Assembly (NCBI RefSeq): GCF_014697075.1
Contig: NZ_JACJRE010000019.1
Span: forward strand, 1 to 64,000
From: Tolypothrix sp. FACHB-123
Lineage (GTDB): Bacteria; Cyanobacteriota; Cyanobacteriia; Cyanobacteriales; Nostocaceae
Direction: 5' to 3'
DNA: 64,000 nucleotides
The translations under genes were made by a program, and so were the position numbers. Under the pieces are notes generated by a model, which saw nothing but the letters and a program-made list of their open reading frames with translations, was not told the DNA's origin and made no database searches. Positions 28,488 through 37,037 of this stretch are shown here, in pieces (positions within the stretch are counted from its first letter, which is position 1; every line of letters starts with the position of its first letter).

Positions 28488-29245
28488 GTTAAGTATTATA
28501 AAATATAAACTCCTTTAAACATGACTGTATTTAGATGCAGCCAAGATGATTTACAGTAATACCTAGCATTTTCTAGGTATATTGTTATGTATTAATTTAG
28601 TAAAGATTTTGCTTTTTTAGGTAAAAGCTAACTTTGATGAATAGAAAATAGGGTATTGTACTTGCTGCATAGGTTATGGGCAAAATATACCAGCTTGTTA
28701 AGTTCAAAGCCTAGTGTTGCTTGTAATGATTAGGAAGTAGTCAACGCGCTCTAATATGGAAAACCGGGTAAACAGAACTGTTTTTTAGTTTGAATTTGCT
28801 AGCAAATTATTAAAGATTCGATGAAGTTAGTATTGGTGTGCGGAAATTAAAAGTCAAAATTTACTCAAATTTTATTTGTAGCTTTTATATTTTTATGAAG
28901 CTTCAGTATATAAGCGTAAATAATGTATAATTTAATCTAGTATAATATAGGGTCTATCATCTTAGCCTAAAGCTAATTTGTGCCTTATTCTAACTTGAAA
29001 AAGGGCTTTGGGCATTGGGAGAGATTTTTATATTTGGTTGTGAGATTTTCTCGTAATTAGCTAGCTTGAAAAAGCAGGGGGATTAATGAATTTTTCATCC
29101 GTTGTGGTGTACGCAGTTCATGATGGCTACTTATTAGCTTAAAAGTCTTAAGCCTATTTTGTGTAGATCTACATTGTTGTTAAATTTAGTAGCGCATCTT
29201 AATACAATACAAAAACATTAAATATTCTCAAAGATTATCATAACC
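28488..29245. other. 758-base non-coding region between divergent genes
   Basis: A+T-rich with no supported frame. It holds one copy of a dispersed repeat at 28989-29073 and upstream regions for the TPR gene on minus and the ATPase gene on plus. Confidence 0.5.
28989..29073. repeat. Copy A of a dispersed repeat with TAACTTGAAAA ends
   Basis: It starts TCTAACTTGAAAAAGGG, has a central TTGGTTGTGAGATTTT and ends AGCTAGCTTGAAAAA. The same plan occurs twice at 36786-36981. Confidence 0.5.
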
Positions 29246-30247
29246 ATGACACCAGCAGACCTCAAAGGTTACCTCGATAACCTGTTGAGCAAAAATATAT
29301 CTCTCAGTACGATGATTTGGGGCCCGCCAGGAATCGGTAAATCTAGTATTGTTGCTCAAATTGCGCGCAAATATCAAATCGATTTTGTGGATGTGCGTCT
29401 GTCTCAACTTGCGCCCACTGATTTGCGGGGTTTACCTGTAGCTGAAAACGGTATTTCTAAATGGTATCCACCGGAATTTTTACCCCGTGATGGTAAGGGT
29501 ATCCTGTTTCTCGATGAACTAAATATGGCTCCCCCAGCGATGCAAGGTGTAGCCCAACAATTAATTCTTGACCGTCGCGTCGGCTCATACGTAGTTCCAG
29601 AAGGTTGGTTTGTCTGGGCGGCTGGGAACCGTAAAGAAGACCGTGCAGCAGTGTTTGATATGCCTTCCCCCCTAGCTAACCGCTTTTTACACCTGCAAGT
29701 AGAAGCTGATTTTAATAGTTTCAAAGCATACGCTTTATCTACGGAAGTTCACGAGCAAATTATTGCCTTTCTCTCCTTTCGTCCCACCTTGTTACACAAA
29801 CTCGACCCCCAGCAGCCATCCTGGCCTTCACCTCGTTCTTGGGTAATGGCGAGTCAATTACACACAGCCGGATTGGATATTACCCCGGCTGTTGGGGTAG
29901 GAACGACTGCTGAATTCAATGCTTTTATTAAGCTTTATCAGAACTTACCCGATTTAACTGACATTTTCTTAGGTAAAGGCGAGCGAATTAAATTTCCGAC
30001 GGAACCATCGGTTCGTTACGCGACAACCATAGGTTTAGCCATTCGCGCCGAATCAGCAAACCAAGCACATAACGCCTTTAATTGGATATCCCAAGCAGCC
30101 GCAATGGAATGGGTGCAGTTATTTGCGACAGATTTATTTCGCAGTATGCGCAGTAAAAAGCAAATAGGTGCATTAGTACAGTTAGTACAAAAAGATCCTA
30201 AACTTCAGAAATTTATGCAAGAATTTCAGGAATTAATGGGTTTTTAG
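29246..30247 (+). CDS. AAA family ATPase, MoxR/CbbQ-like
   Basis: 333 residues of an AAA (AAA_5) ATPase. Walker A is GPPGIGKSSI near residue 27, Walker B is GILFLDELNMAPPAMQG, and the sensor and arginine region is ADFNSFKAYAL with FDMPSPLANRF. MoxR-type ATPases act as chaperones that assemble or activate partner complexes, usually together with a VWA-domain protein, and one follows 62 bases downstream. It is probably in one operon with that gene. Client unknown. Confidence 0.88.
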   Translation: MTPADLKGYLDNLLSKNISLSTMIWGPPGIGKSSIVAQIARKYQIDFVDVRLSQLAPTDLRGLPVAENGISKWYPPEFLPRDGKGILFLDELNMAPPAMQGVAQQLILDRRVGSYVVPEGWFVWAAGNRKEDRAAVFDMPSPLANRFLHLQVEADFNSFKAYALSTEVHEQIIAFLSFRPTLLHKLDPQQPSWPSPRSWVMASQLHTAGLDITPAVGVGTTAEFNAFIKLYQNLPDLTDIFLGKGERIKFPTEPSVRYATTIGLAIRAESANQAHNAFNWISQAAAMEWVQLFATDLFRSMRSKKQIGALVQLVQKDPKLQKFMQEFQELMGF

Positions 30248-30278
30248 GGAAAAGGCAGAAGTTAGAGAAAGGAGATGA

Positions 30279-30307
30279 CTGTTGATTGTTGATTGTTGAT
30301 TGTTGAC
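30279..30307. repeat. Tandem 7-mer tract TGTTGAT
   Basis: Four tandem units of the 7-mer between the ATPase and the VWA-like gene; a short tandem repeat of the type common in Nostocales. Confidence 0.75.
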
Positions 30308-30309
30308 CA

Positions 30310-31452
30310 ATGACTAATGACCATTTAAACACACTTATCAGTGCTTCGATGCTGCGGTTGCGGATGAAATCTCCGTTTTTTGCAACTTTGGCTTTGTTTG
30401 CACAAGTGTTAATTACGCAAAGTTTTCCCACTGCGGCGACGGATGGGGAGGATATTTTTATTAATCCAGATTTTTTGCGATCGCTCTCTTCTTCACAACT
30501 TGATGGCTTATTATTACACGAAGTCTTACACGCCGCACTGTTGCATGTTACCCGGCGTGGCGCACGAGAACGCAATTTATGGAATGTAGCGGCTGATATT
30601 GTGGTTAATGGGATGATTGCGCAACAGCAAAGTTTTGAACTCCCGGCGGGTGGTGTGCGCAACCAACAGCTAGAGCATTTAAGTGTGGAAGAAATTTATG
30701 AAATTTTGTTGAAAGAGCGGAAAATTTGTCCAAAATGCCAACCTGATTTAATATACGAGCCAATAGGCGGGAAATCTGATGGTAGTTTAGATGCAACGCG
30801 CCAGAAAGCTTTAGAAACCCATTGGCGTAATGCGATGCAACAGGCGATCGCAGTTGCCCACAGCTGCAATAATCAAGGTAGTATTCCCGCAGGAATTCAG
30901 CGAGAACTTACAGCCCTCACAGAAGGGCAATTAGATTGGCGTTCTTATCTCTGGCGCTACTTAGTACGAACGCCTACAGATTTTACAGGCTTTGACCGTC
31001 GCTTTATCAGCCAGCGACTTTACCTAGAATCACTCGAAGGCGAAAGCGTCAAGGTATTTGTGGCAGTTGACACCAGTGGTTCGGTAGGCGAAGCAGAACT
31101 GCGGCTATTTTTCAGCGAAGTTGTGGGAATTCTCAATTCTTACCCCCATCTTCAATGTCAACTTTATTACGCTGATGCCGAAGCTTACAGCCCTTACGAA
31201 CTTACTAAAAATAGTCCCCTTCCCAAACCAGTAGGCGGTGGCGGTACATCTTTCGTTCCTTTCTTCGATACAGTTAACAAACAGAGTGATTGGTACAGTA
31301 ATGGTGTTTGTGTATACCTTACAGATGGCTATGGTACATTCCCTCAACAACCGCCAAACCTCCCCGTATTGTGGGTAGTTACTCCTGGTGGGCTAGACTT
31401 AAATCAATTCCCCTTTGGTGAAGCTGTTAGGCTGTTTTCAAATAGTCAATAG
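30310..31452 (+). CDS. VWA-like protein with putative metallopeptidase domain (DUF2201 type)
   Basis: 380 residues. The first half has a putative zinc-peptidase site LDGLLLHEVLHAALLHVTRR (HE-x2-H form) followed by NVAADIVVNGMI. The second half is a VWA-like domain with the metal-site segment VFVAVDTSGSVGEAE and a second one GGGGTSFVPFFD. This architecture is normally encoded next to a MoxR ATPase, as here. The pair probably forms an ATP-driven regulatory machine acting on unknown proteins. ATG 30310 is close to the tandem repeat and has no strong ribosome site. Confidence 0.84.
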   Translation: MTNDHLNTLISASMLRLRMKSPFFATLALFAQVLITQSFPTAATDGEDIFINPDFLRSLSSSQLDGLLLHEVLHAALLHVTRRGARERNLWNVAADIVVNGMIAQQQSFELPAGGVRNQQLEHLSVEEIYEILLKERKICPKCQPDLIYEPIGGKSDGSLDATRQKALETHWRNAMQQAIAVAHSCNNQGSIPAGIQRELTALTEGQLDWRSYLWRYLVRTPTDFTGFDRRFISQRLYLESLEGESVKVFVAVDTSGSVGEAELRLFFSEVVGILNSYPHLQCQLYYADAEAYSPYELTKNSPLPKPVGGGGTSFVPFFDTVNKQSDWYSNGVCVYLTDGYGTFPQQPPNLPVLWVVTPGGLDLNQFPFGEAVRLFSNSQ

Positions 31453-31534
31453 TCAATGGTCAGTTGTAAATCTTATCCCCCTGCCTCGTTAGCCGGGCAA
31501 AGCCGAGGCGCTGCCTTCTTAAATTAATCTCCCT

Positions 31535-32626
31535 ATGTCAGATATTCCTCATTCTTTAACTCAAACTGAAATGCTGTCCCTACTACAAAAAGGTGTAGAT
31601 TTTTGGAATGAATGGAGAGCAGAGAATTTAAAATTATTAGAGTATATATCCGAAGTAGAATTCAGTGAATATTTAGCGTTAAATTTAAGTGAAGTTAACC
31701 TCAGTAGAGCTAACTTAAAAAAATTCAATTTTCGCCAAGTTGATTTAAGTTGGACAGATTTAAGCGCTGCTGATTTGAGTGGAGCTAAACTCTACAAAGC
31801 TAACCTTAGCGGCGCAAATTTGAGTGGGGCAAATTTGAGTGGGGCAAATCTTAATGGGGCTAACTTAACTGCGGCGATTTTACAAGGAGCAAATCTTCAC
31901 GGTACCAACCTCAGCCGCACTGATTTAAGTGAATTTGATTTTAGTCAAGCTACCCTGCATAAAGTAAATTTTTTTAAAGCAAATCTGAGCAAAGCTAGCT
32001 TTAGAAAAGCGAATCTCAGTAAATGTAAATTTACAGGCGCAAATTTAGAAGCAGCAGATTTCCGCGAAGCTAATATGATTGGTGTCAAACTAGGCGAAGC
32101 TAAATTAGTTAGAGCAAATTTGAGTGAATTAAATTTAGCTGGATTGAACTTGAGTAGAGCAGATTTAAAAGCAGCTAATCTCAGTAAAACTAATTTGACA
32201 GCAGCAAATTTGAGTGGTGCGAAATTAGATGAAACCAAAGTTAGTGGTGCAAAATTTCACAAAGCGAATTTGTGTAATATTATTCTTGTCACACCTGACC
32301 TACATGAAGCTGATTTAAGCGGAGCTAATTGGAAAAACTCTCAGCTTTGGGGATTTAATTTTAGTGGATTTAATCTTAATAGTATTAACTTCAGTGGTTC
32401 ACATCTTAGACAAGCAAATTTCTACAAAGCCAATCTCATTGGCGCTGATTTCCGCAATGTAAACTTAGTAGGTGCAAATTTTCAAGAAGCAAACCTTTTA
32501 GGCGCTGACTTCAGCCAAGCCTATCTATATGATGCCAATTTCTCAGGTGCAAATATTTTAGGTGCTGACTTCAGTAGTGCTAAATTAACAGGTGCGATTA
32601 TGCCTAACGGGACAAAGTATAAATAA
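31535..32626 (+). CDS. Pentapeptide repeat protein
   Basis: 363 residues. After a 45-residue helical lead ([19 protein letters not shown]) come about 60 pentapeptide units of the A(D/N)LSx type, such as [20 protein letters not shown]. The fold is a right-handed four-sided beta-helix. Cyanobacteria encode many such proteins; their roles are mostly unknown, though some mimic DNA or bind membranes. It has no signal peptide, so it is probably cytoplasmic. Its start lies 82 bases after the VWA-like gene. Confidence 0.9.
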   Translation: MSDIPHSLTQTEMLSLLQKGVDFWNEWRAENLKLLEYISEVEFSEYLALNLSEVNLSRANLKKFNFRQVDLSWTDLSAADLSGAKLYKANLSGANLSGANLSGANLNGANLTAAILQGANLHGTNLSRTDLSEFDFSQATLHKVNFFKANLSKASFRKANLSKCKFTGANLEAADFREANMIGVKLGEAKLVRANLSELNLAGLNLSRADLKAANLSKTNLTAANLSGAKLDETKVSGAKFHKANLCNIILVTPDLHEADLSGANWKNSQLWGFNFSGFNLNSINFSGSHLRQANFYKANLIGADFRNVNLVGANFQEANLLGADFSQAYLYDANFSGANILGADFSSAKLTGAIMPNGTKYK

Positions 32627-32637
32627 ATTAGAGAATT

Positions 32638-32806
32638 GTTGATGGTTGACGGTTGACGGTTGATGGTTGATGGTTGATGGTTGACTGTTGACTGTTGCCC
32701 AATGCCCAATGCCCAATGCCCAATACCCAATACCCAATGCCCAATGCCCAATACCCAATACCCAATGCCCAATGCCCAATACCCAATACCCAATGCCCAA
32801 TGCCCA
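32638..32806. repeat. Double tandem-repeat block: TTGATGG/TTGACGG 7-mers then CCCAATG/CCCAATA 7-mers
   Basis: Positions 32638-32697 hold tandem GGTTGAT-like 7-mers, and 32698-32806 hold about 15 copies of CCCAATG or CCCAATA. The second tract contains in-frame ATGs that feed the downstream gene. Confidence 0.85.
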
Positions 32807-33969
32807 AACAACAACGTTGCATTGTCTGCAAAGCAACTTTTGTACAAGAACATAATTTTTACACTGGCATTTGTAATAATTGCGGAAATCTTAACTACAG
32901 CAAACGTCAGCAAAGTTCTGATTTGCAGGGGATGACGGCTGTTGTCACTGGAGCTAGGGTGAAAATTGGCTATGCTGTAGCGTTGAGATTGTTACGAGAT
33001 GGTGCTGCTGTCATAGTCACAACGCGCTTTCCTCATGATGCGGCAAAACGATACGCTGCTGAACCAGATGTTCAAACATGGCGAAATCGCTTACAAATTT
33101 ATGGGCTAGATTTGCGACATCTCCATAGTGTTGAGCAGTTTACCCAACATATCCTCAAATTCTATCCCCGACTCGATATTATTATTAACAACGCCGCGCA
33201 AACAGTACGCCGTCCACCTGCTTTTTATCAGCATTTAATTGAGTTTGAATCATTACCTGTGCAAAATTTACCGCCAGAATTGCAAGGTTTACTGAGTCAG
33301 ACTCATATTTTAAGCGCCGGCAACTCTGATAATTTCCTGCCAACCTTAGCTTCTCCAGAAATACCACCAGAAAACTCAGCATTTCTCTCCCAAATTCCCC
33401 TAATTCCTGAGGATAAGTTAGATAATTCTGCTTTATTCCCACCAGGAATGTATGGCGATGACGGACAACAGCTTGACTTGCGTCAATTTAATAGCTGGCT
33501 GATGAAAGATGATGAAGTCAGTATTTGGGAATTATTGGAAGTGCATATCATTAATGCGATCGCACCTTTTGTAATTAATAGCAGACTCAAGCCGTTAATG
33601 AGCAACCAAAAAGAAACTGCCAAATACATCATCAACGTTTCCTCAATGGAAGGGCGATTTAACGACGTTGACAAACCTTGGCGACATCCCCACACCAACA
33701 TGGCAAAAGCTGCACTCAACCAAATGACTCGTACCTGTGCCAAAGAATATGCCAAACACCGAATTTTTATGAATGCTGTAGACCCCGGCTGGATTAGCTT
33801 TCAACATCCTTATCACCAAGGCAAATCCATGCAAGAACGCGGCGTGCATCCCCCTTTTGATATTGTTGATGCAGCTGCGCGAATTTGCGACCTCATTTAT
33901 TTGGGTATTAATGAAGGAAAGACCCCTTTTGGTAAATTCTTTAAAGATTACACAGAAATAGACTGGTAG
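32800..33969 (+). CDS. Short-chain dehydrogenase/reductase with N-terminal zinc-ribbon-like motif
   Basis: 389 residues from ATG 32800. That ATG lies in the last unit of the tandem repeat, and earlier in-frame ATGs would add repeat-encoded 7-residue units (MPNAQCP). Residues 1-30 have CIVC and CNNC separated by 16 residues, a likely zinc ribbon. The Rossmann domain starts [15 protein letters not shown], and IIINNAAQT is the NNAG-like motif. The active-site serine is in [10 protein letters not shown], but the Y-x3-K motif reads TNMAK, so the usual tyrosine is replaced. It is NAD(P)-dependent by family; substrate unknown. Confidence 0.82.
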   Translation: MPKQQRCIVCKATFVQEHNFYTGICNNCGNLNYSKRQQSSDLQGMTAVVTGARVKIGYAVALRLLRDGAAVIVTTRFPHDAAKRYAAEPDVQTWRNRLQIYGLDLRHLHSVEQFTQHILKFYPRLDIIINNAAQTVRRPPAFYQHLIEFESLPVQNLPPELQGLLSQTHILSAGNSDNFLPTLASPEIPPENSAFLSQIPLIPEDKLDNSALFPPGMYGDDGQQLDLRQFNSWLMKDDEVSIWELLEVHIINAIAPFVINSRLKPLMSNQKETAKYIINVSSMEGRFNDVDKPWRHPHTNMAKAALNQMTRTCAKEYAKHRIFMNAVDPGWISFQHPYHQGKSMQERGVHPPFDIVDAAARICDLIYLGINEGKTPFGKFFKDYTEIDW

Positions 33970-34235
33970 AAAAATGAGAACAAGGAGAATCAGGACGAAA
34001 AATTTTCAATGCCCCATGCCCCATACCCCATCGTCGTTGCTATTTTTTTTAAAATGCGATATTACTTGATATAAGTCCGGGTAATTACTATTATTAATCT
34101 CCCCGCGTCCTCGCTTCCCCGCCGCCCCTAATCCCCAATCTGTGCGGTTCCGAGTTCCCCGCGTCATCCCTAATAGTAGGTTTTTAACCGGACACAATAA
34201 TTAACTATAACTATAATTAACTAAGTAAATAACTA

Positions 34236-34306
34236 GGCAGTGTGGCTTAGTGGTAGAGCGCCTACTCTTCAAGTAGGAGACGACCGTTTGATTCGGTTCA
34301 CTGCCA
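34236..34306 (+). tRNA. tRNA-like gene 1, anticodon read as TTC (Glu?), aberrant
   Basis: Acceptor GGCAGTG pairs with CACTGCC, the D arm is GCTTAGTGGTAGAGC, the anticodon stem is CCTAC/GTAGG with loop TCTTCAA, and the T stem is GACCG/CGGTT with loop TTTGATT. C33 replaces U33 and T replaces the conserved C of the T loop. CCA is encoded at 34307-34309. It may be a decayed or specialised tRNA. Confidence 0.6.
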
Positions 34307-34309
34307 CCA

Positions 34310-34380
34310 GCAACGTAGTTCAAGCAGTAGAATTCCTTGGAGTAAACCAGGAGATACGGGTGCGAATCCCGTCGTTGCTA
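34310..34380 (+). tRNA. tRNA-like gene 2, anticodon uncertain (GTA by position)
   Basis: It directly abuts the encoded CCA of gene 1; the acceptor AGCAACG/CGTTGCT reuses its last A. D arm GTTC/GAAT lacks the GG pair of normal tRNAs. The T arm ACGGG/CCCGT is good with loop TGCGAAT. The anticodon stem CCTTG/CCAGG has one mismatch, and the loop GAGTAAA lacks U33. Probably not an ordinary decoding tRNA. Confidence 0.5.
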
Positions 34381-34410
34381 TTGCTGAGAGAATAATATAT
34401 TAATTAACCC

Positions 34411-34484
34411 GGCAGTGTAGCTTAGTGGTAAAGCGCCTACCCTCTCAAGGTAGGAGGATAACCGTTTGATTCGGTTCACTGCCA
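34411..34484 (+). tRNA. tRNA-like gene 3, anticodon CTC (Glu?)
   Basis: A diverged copy of gene 1: the same acceptor and T arm, but the anticodon stem CTACC/GGTAG encloses the loop CTCTCAA with normal U33, giving CTC. The T loop still lacks its conserved C. CCA is encoded at 34485-34487. Confidence 0.62.
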
Positions 34485-34487
34485 CCA

Positions 34488-34558
34488 GCAACGTAGTTCA
34501 AGCAGTAGAATTCCTTGGAGTAAACCAGGAGATGCGGGTGCGAATCCCGTCGTTGCTA
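34488..34558 (+). tRNA. tRNA-like gene 4, duplicate of gene 2
   Basis: Identical to gene 2 except for one base in the T stem (ACGGG becomes GCGGG, still paired through a G-T wobble). It again abuts the CCA of the preceding copy, so the two-gene unit has been duplicated in tandem. Confidence 0.5.
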
Positions 34559-34591
34559 TCGAGAATGTATGATTTCATGGAAGTCGGCGGG

Positions 34592-34621
34592 AAACTCCAC
34601 CCACAAGGGGGTGGAGTTTTT
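34592..34621. terminator. Intrinsic terminator after the tRNA-like array
   Basis: AAACTCCACCC and GGGTGGAGTTT form an 11-bp stem with loop ACAAGG, followed by T residues on plus. It lies between the array and the convergent desaturase gene and could serve both directions. Confidence 0.75.
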
Positions 34622-34630
34622 CATCTACTG

Positions 34631-35482
34631 CTATGCTTTCGTAGCCTGTGCTGGTGGCAAATTTAAATCCTTTGCCAAGCCAACTGTTTTTAAACACCAA
34701 ATCGCCCACCAAGTAATATCAATTTCCCACCAACGCCAACCACACCTGGCTACATGGGGATAAGCATGGTGATTGTTGTGCCAGCCTTCGCCGTAGGTTA
34801 GTAAAGCTGCCCACCAGAGATTGCGGGAGTTATCGTTAATTTCAAAGGTGCGGTATCCCCACATATGAGTGACTGAGTTAATCAGCCAGGTTGTATGCCA
34901 AAGAATCACGGCTCTGACAAATACACCATACACGACAAATGACCAACCGCCCAAAGCATACAGCAACAATGCAACGGGAATTTGCAGAAAAAGAAAGTTA
35001 GTATTTAGCCAGCGATAAAAGGGATCTCGCACTAAGTCGGGAGCATATCGCTGGTAGTAGTCATAATTAAAGAACTCTGCACGGGGATAAAAAATCCACA
35101 GCATGTGACTCCACCAGAAACCTTTGCGGGCGGAGTAAGGATCTTTATTTTCGTCTTCGGTATGTGCGTGGTGCAAACGATGTCCAGCCGCCCAAAAGAT
35201 AGGCCCGCCTTGTAATGATAAAGCACCCAGAATAGCGATCGCATATTCTAAAAATCGCGGCACTTTAAAACTCCGATGGCTGAGGAGTCGGTGATAGCCT
35301 AAGCAAACACCAATGCTGCCAAACAGCCAATGCAATAACAGCATAATCCCTACAGCCGACCAAGAAAAAAACCAGGGAGCCAATAATGCCAATCCATGAA
35401 TAGCCCCAAAAAATAGCACCGTTAGCCAATCCAGACGCAAAGGCTCGTCCTTTTCTGGCAAATTTTGTAATTTTAATCTCAC
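34631..35482 (-). CDS. Acyl-lipid delta-9 fatty acid desaturase (DesC-like)
   Basis: About 283 residues from GTG 35482, which has a GAGG site eight bases upstream. Longer in-frame starts would read through a repeat. The membrane enzyme inserts a double bond in acyl chains of membrane lipids using ferredoxin and O2. The three histidine boxes are HRLLSH, HRLHH and HNNHH, in the spacing of the delta-9 acyl-CoA/acyl-lipid desaturases, and four hydrophobic segments flank them. The gene lies 101 bases from the stop of hemF on the same strand. Confidence 0.9.
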   Translation of the reverse strand: MRLKLQNLPEKDEPLRLDWLTVLFFGAIHGLALLAPWFFSWSAVGIMLLLHWLFGSIGVCLGYHRLLSHRSFKVPRFLEYAIAILGALSLQGGPIFWAAGHRLHHAHTEDENKDPYSARKGFWWSHMLWIFYPRAEFFNYDYYQRYAPDLVRDPFYRWLNTNFLFLQIPVALLLYALGGWSFVVYGVFVRAVILWHTTWLINSVTHMWGYRTFEINDNSRNLWWAALLTYGEGWHNNHHAYPHVARCGWRWWEIDITWWAIWCLKTVGLAKDLNLPPAQATKA

Positions 35483-35549
35483 AAATACATCCTCACACAG
35501 AATATGCAGGGGGCAGGGAGCAGGGAGCAGGGGGAAAGAAATGAAAATT

Positions 35550-35575
35550 GTAGAGACGCGATGAATCGCGTCTGC
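35550..35575. repeat. Short Nostoc-type palindrome AGACGCGAT-ATCGCGTCT
   Basis: A nine-base perfect inverted repeat around a two-base loop at 35554-35573, placed between hemF and the desaturase gene. It is typical of dispersed cyanobacterial palindromic repeats. Confidence 0.6.
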
Positions 35576-35583
35576 CCAATGCC

Positions 35584-36636
35584 CTATACCCAATCTTGCG
35601 GTTGCAGGAAAACTTCAGTTAGTTGTGCTTCTGGTGTGCCGGGTTCTGGCTGGTAGCAGTATTCCCAGCGTGTTAGCGGTGGTAGGGACATCAATATAGA
35701 TTCGGCTCTACCATCGGTTTGCAATCCGAATACTGTTCCTCTGTCGTACACTAGGTTAAATTCTACGTAACGACCGCGACGGTATAGTTGAAATTGGCGC
35801 TGGCGATCGCTATATTCAGTTTCTTGGCGTCGGTTTACAATTGGCAAGTAAGCAGGTAAAAATGCTTTACCACAACTCTGCACAAAGGCAAATAAATCTT
35901 CCCAATTACGTGTAACTTTTCCTACTTGCTGGCTGTAAACTGCTGCTGGTGTATCCGTCTGGGAAGATACATACAGCGTTCCACTGGCATATTGATAGTC
36001 AAAAAAGATACCGCCTATACCTCTTTGTTCTTGGCGATGGCGTAAGTAGAAGTATTCATCACACCAGCGTTTGAAGGTTGGGTAATACTCTGGATGGTGA
36101 GCATCGCAAGCAGATTTAAATGTTTGGTGAAAATGAATCGCATCCTCTGCGTAGGGATAGTAAGGTGTTAAATCTGCGCCACCACCAAACCACCAAATGG
36201 GGCCTGCTTCAAAGTAGCGATAGTTAAGGTGTACCGTTGGTACGTAGGGATTACGAGGATGTAGCACCATTGAGGTTCCAGTAGCAAAAAACTGATGTCC
36301 GGCTGCTTCTGGGCGCTGAGTCAAAATTGAGGGCGGTAAAGTATCACCCCAAACTTCCGAAAAGTTGACGCCACCTTGTTCAAACACTCGCCCTTCGCGA
36401 ATCACACGAGTCCGTCCTTCACCACCAGCTTTGCGTTCCCAATGATCCTCACGAAATTTGGCTTCACCATCCAGCTGTTCTAAGGCGCTGCAAATTTCAT
36501 CCTGGATGTTCTGCATAAACTGCTTCACCCGTTGGCGTGAATCTGCGGGTGGTATATTCCCTGAATTTACGGGAGGTGTGAGCAATGCTGTGTGATTGAT
36601 GTTTTCTTGAGAACGATTGTCTGAATTACGACCCAT
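35584..36636 (-). CDS. hemF: Oxygen-dependent coproporphyrinogen-III oxidase (HemF)
   Basis: 350 residues. HemF decarboxylates two propionates of coproporphyrinogen III to give protoporphyrinogen IX using O2, in heme and chlorophyll synthesis. It has the family core [20 protein letters not shown], then the [20 protein letters not shown] region and [10 protein letters not shown], and a C-terminal [20 protein letters not shown]. The first 35 residues are variable. The start ATG 36636 overlaps a small frame on the same strand that I rejected. It is followed by the desaturase gene, also an O2-requiring enzyme. Confidence 0.94.
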   Translation of the reverse strand: MGRNSDNRSQENINHTALLTPPVNSGNIPPADSRQRVKQFMQNIQDEICSALEQLDGEAKFREDHWERKAGGEGRTRVIREGRVFEQGGVNFSEVWGDTLPPSILTQRPEAAGHQFFATGTSMVLHPRNPYVPTVHLNYRYFEAGPIWWFGGGADLTPYYPYAEDAIHFHQTFKSACDAHHPEYYPTFKRWCDEYFYLRHRQEQRGIGGIFFDYQYASGTLYVSSQTDTPAAVYSQQVGKVTRNWEDLFAFVQSCGKAFLPAYLPIVNRRQETEYSDRQRQFQLYRRGRYVEFNLVYDRGTVFGLQTDGRAESILMSLPPLTRWEYCYQPEPGTPEAQLTEVFLQPQDWV

Positions 36637-36785
36637 ACTGAATATCTCTTAAACTCTTAGTAAGCGCGATTACTTTCTTGAATAACTTTATAGTTATTGA
36701 GTGTTTTAAGTACGGGTAATTTTCAAAACTTAACAAATCAGCAATGGTGGCTTCTCCTAAGGCGCGAGTCATCACTTCTAGGATC

Positions 36786-36981
36786 TCTAGCTTGAAAATG
36801 GGCATGGGGCATTGGGCATTGGGCATGGGAAAAACAGATTTTCACGCTTGGTTGTGCCAAAACCTGGCGTGAATGGCTAACTTGAAAATAGGGTTTAGAG
36901 GCTAGGGGCTAGGGGCTAGGGAAGAGATATTTTCATGCTCTCGTTGTGTTAAAAATCACATGACCGTCTAACTTCAACACG
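36786..36981. repeat. Two tandem copies (B and C) of the dispersed TAACTTGAAAA repeat
   Basis: Copy B is 36786-36890 and copy C is 36875-36981. Each opens with CTAACTTGAAAAT and carries a TGCTTGGTTGTG-like core, with a different tandem GGGCATT or GGGGCTA tract inserted near the front. Copy A lies at 28989-29073. Confidence 0.5.
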
Positions 36982-37000
36982 TCGATAAACTCAGTGACCA

Positions 37001-37029
37001 CAGTCAACAGTCAACAGTCAACAGTCAAC
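37001..37029. repeat. Tandem 7-mer tract AGTCAAC
   Basis: Four tandem copies of the 7-mer just after the MltA-like gene stop; a typical short tandem repeat tract. Confidence 0.75.
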
Positions 37030-37037
37030 CACCATCA

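Noticed and set aside
31945..32238. Minus-strand frame opposite the pentapeptide repeat gene
   Set aside because: Antisense of a repetitive gene with regular A/T/G codons; no ribosome site.
32695..32935. Frames made of CCCAATG repeats on both strands encoding PNAQCPM-type peptides
   Set aside because: A 7-mer repeat is open in all frames for long stretches; these peptides reflect the DNA repeat and not a gene, except for the SDR start.
34236..34558. Treating the four tRNA-like units as ordinary chromosomal tRNA genes
   Set aside because: Encoded CCA, missing U33 or D-loop GG and direct abutment argue against ordinary decoding tRNAs, so they are called tRNA-like with reduced confidence.
36626..36826. 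66-codon minus-strand frame just upstream of hemF
   Set aside because: Starts inside a tandem repeat and overlaps the hemF start by 11 bases; no ribosome site and no recognisable domain. The middle looks mildly coding (EVMTRALGEATIADLL), so it could be a gene remnant, but support is too weak to list.
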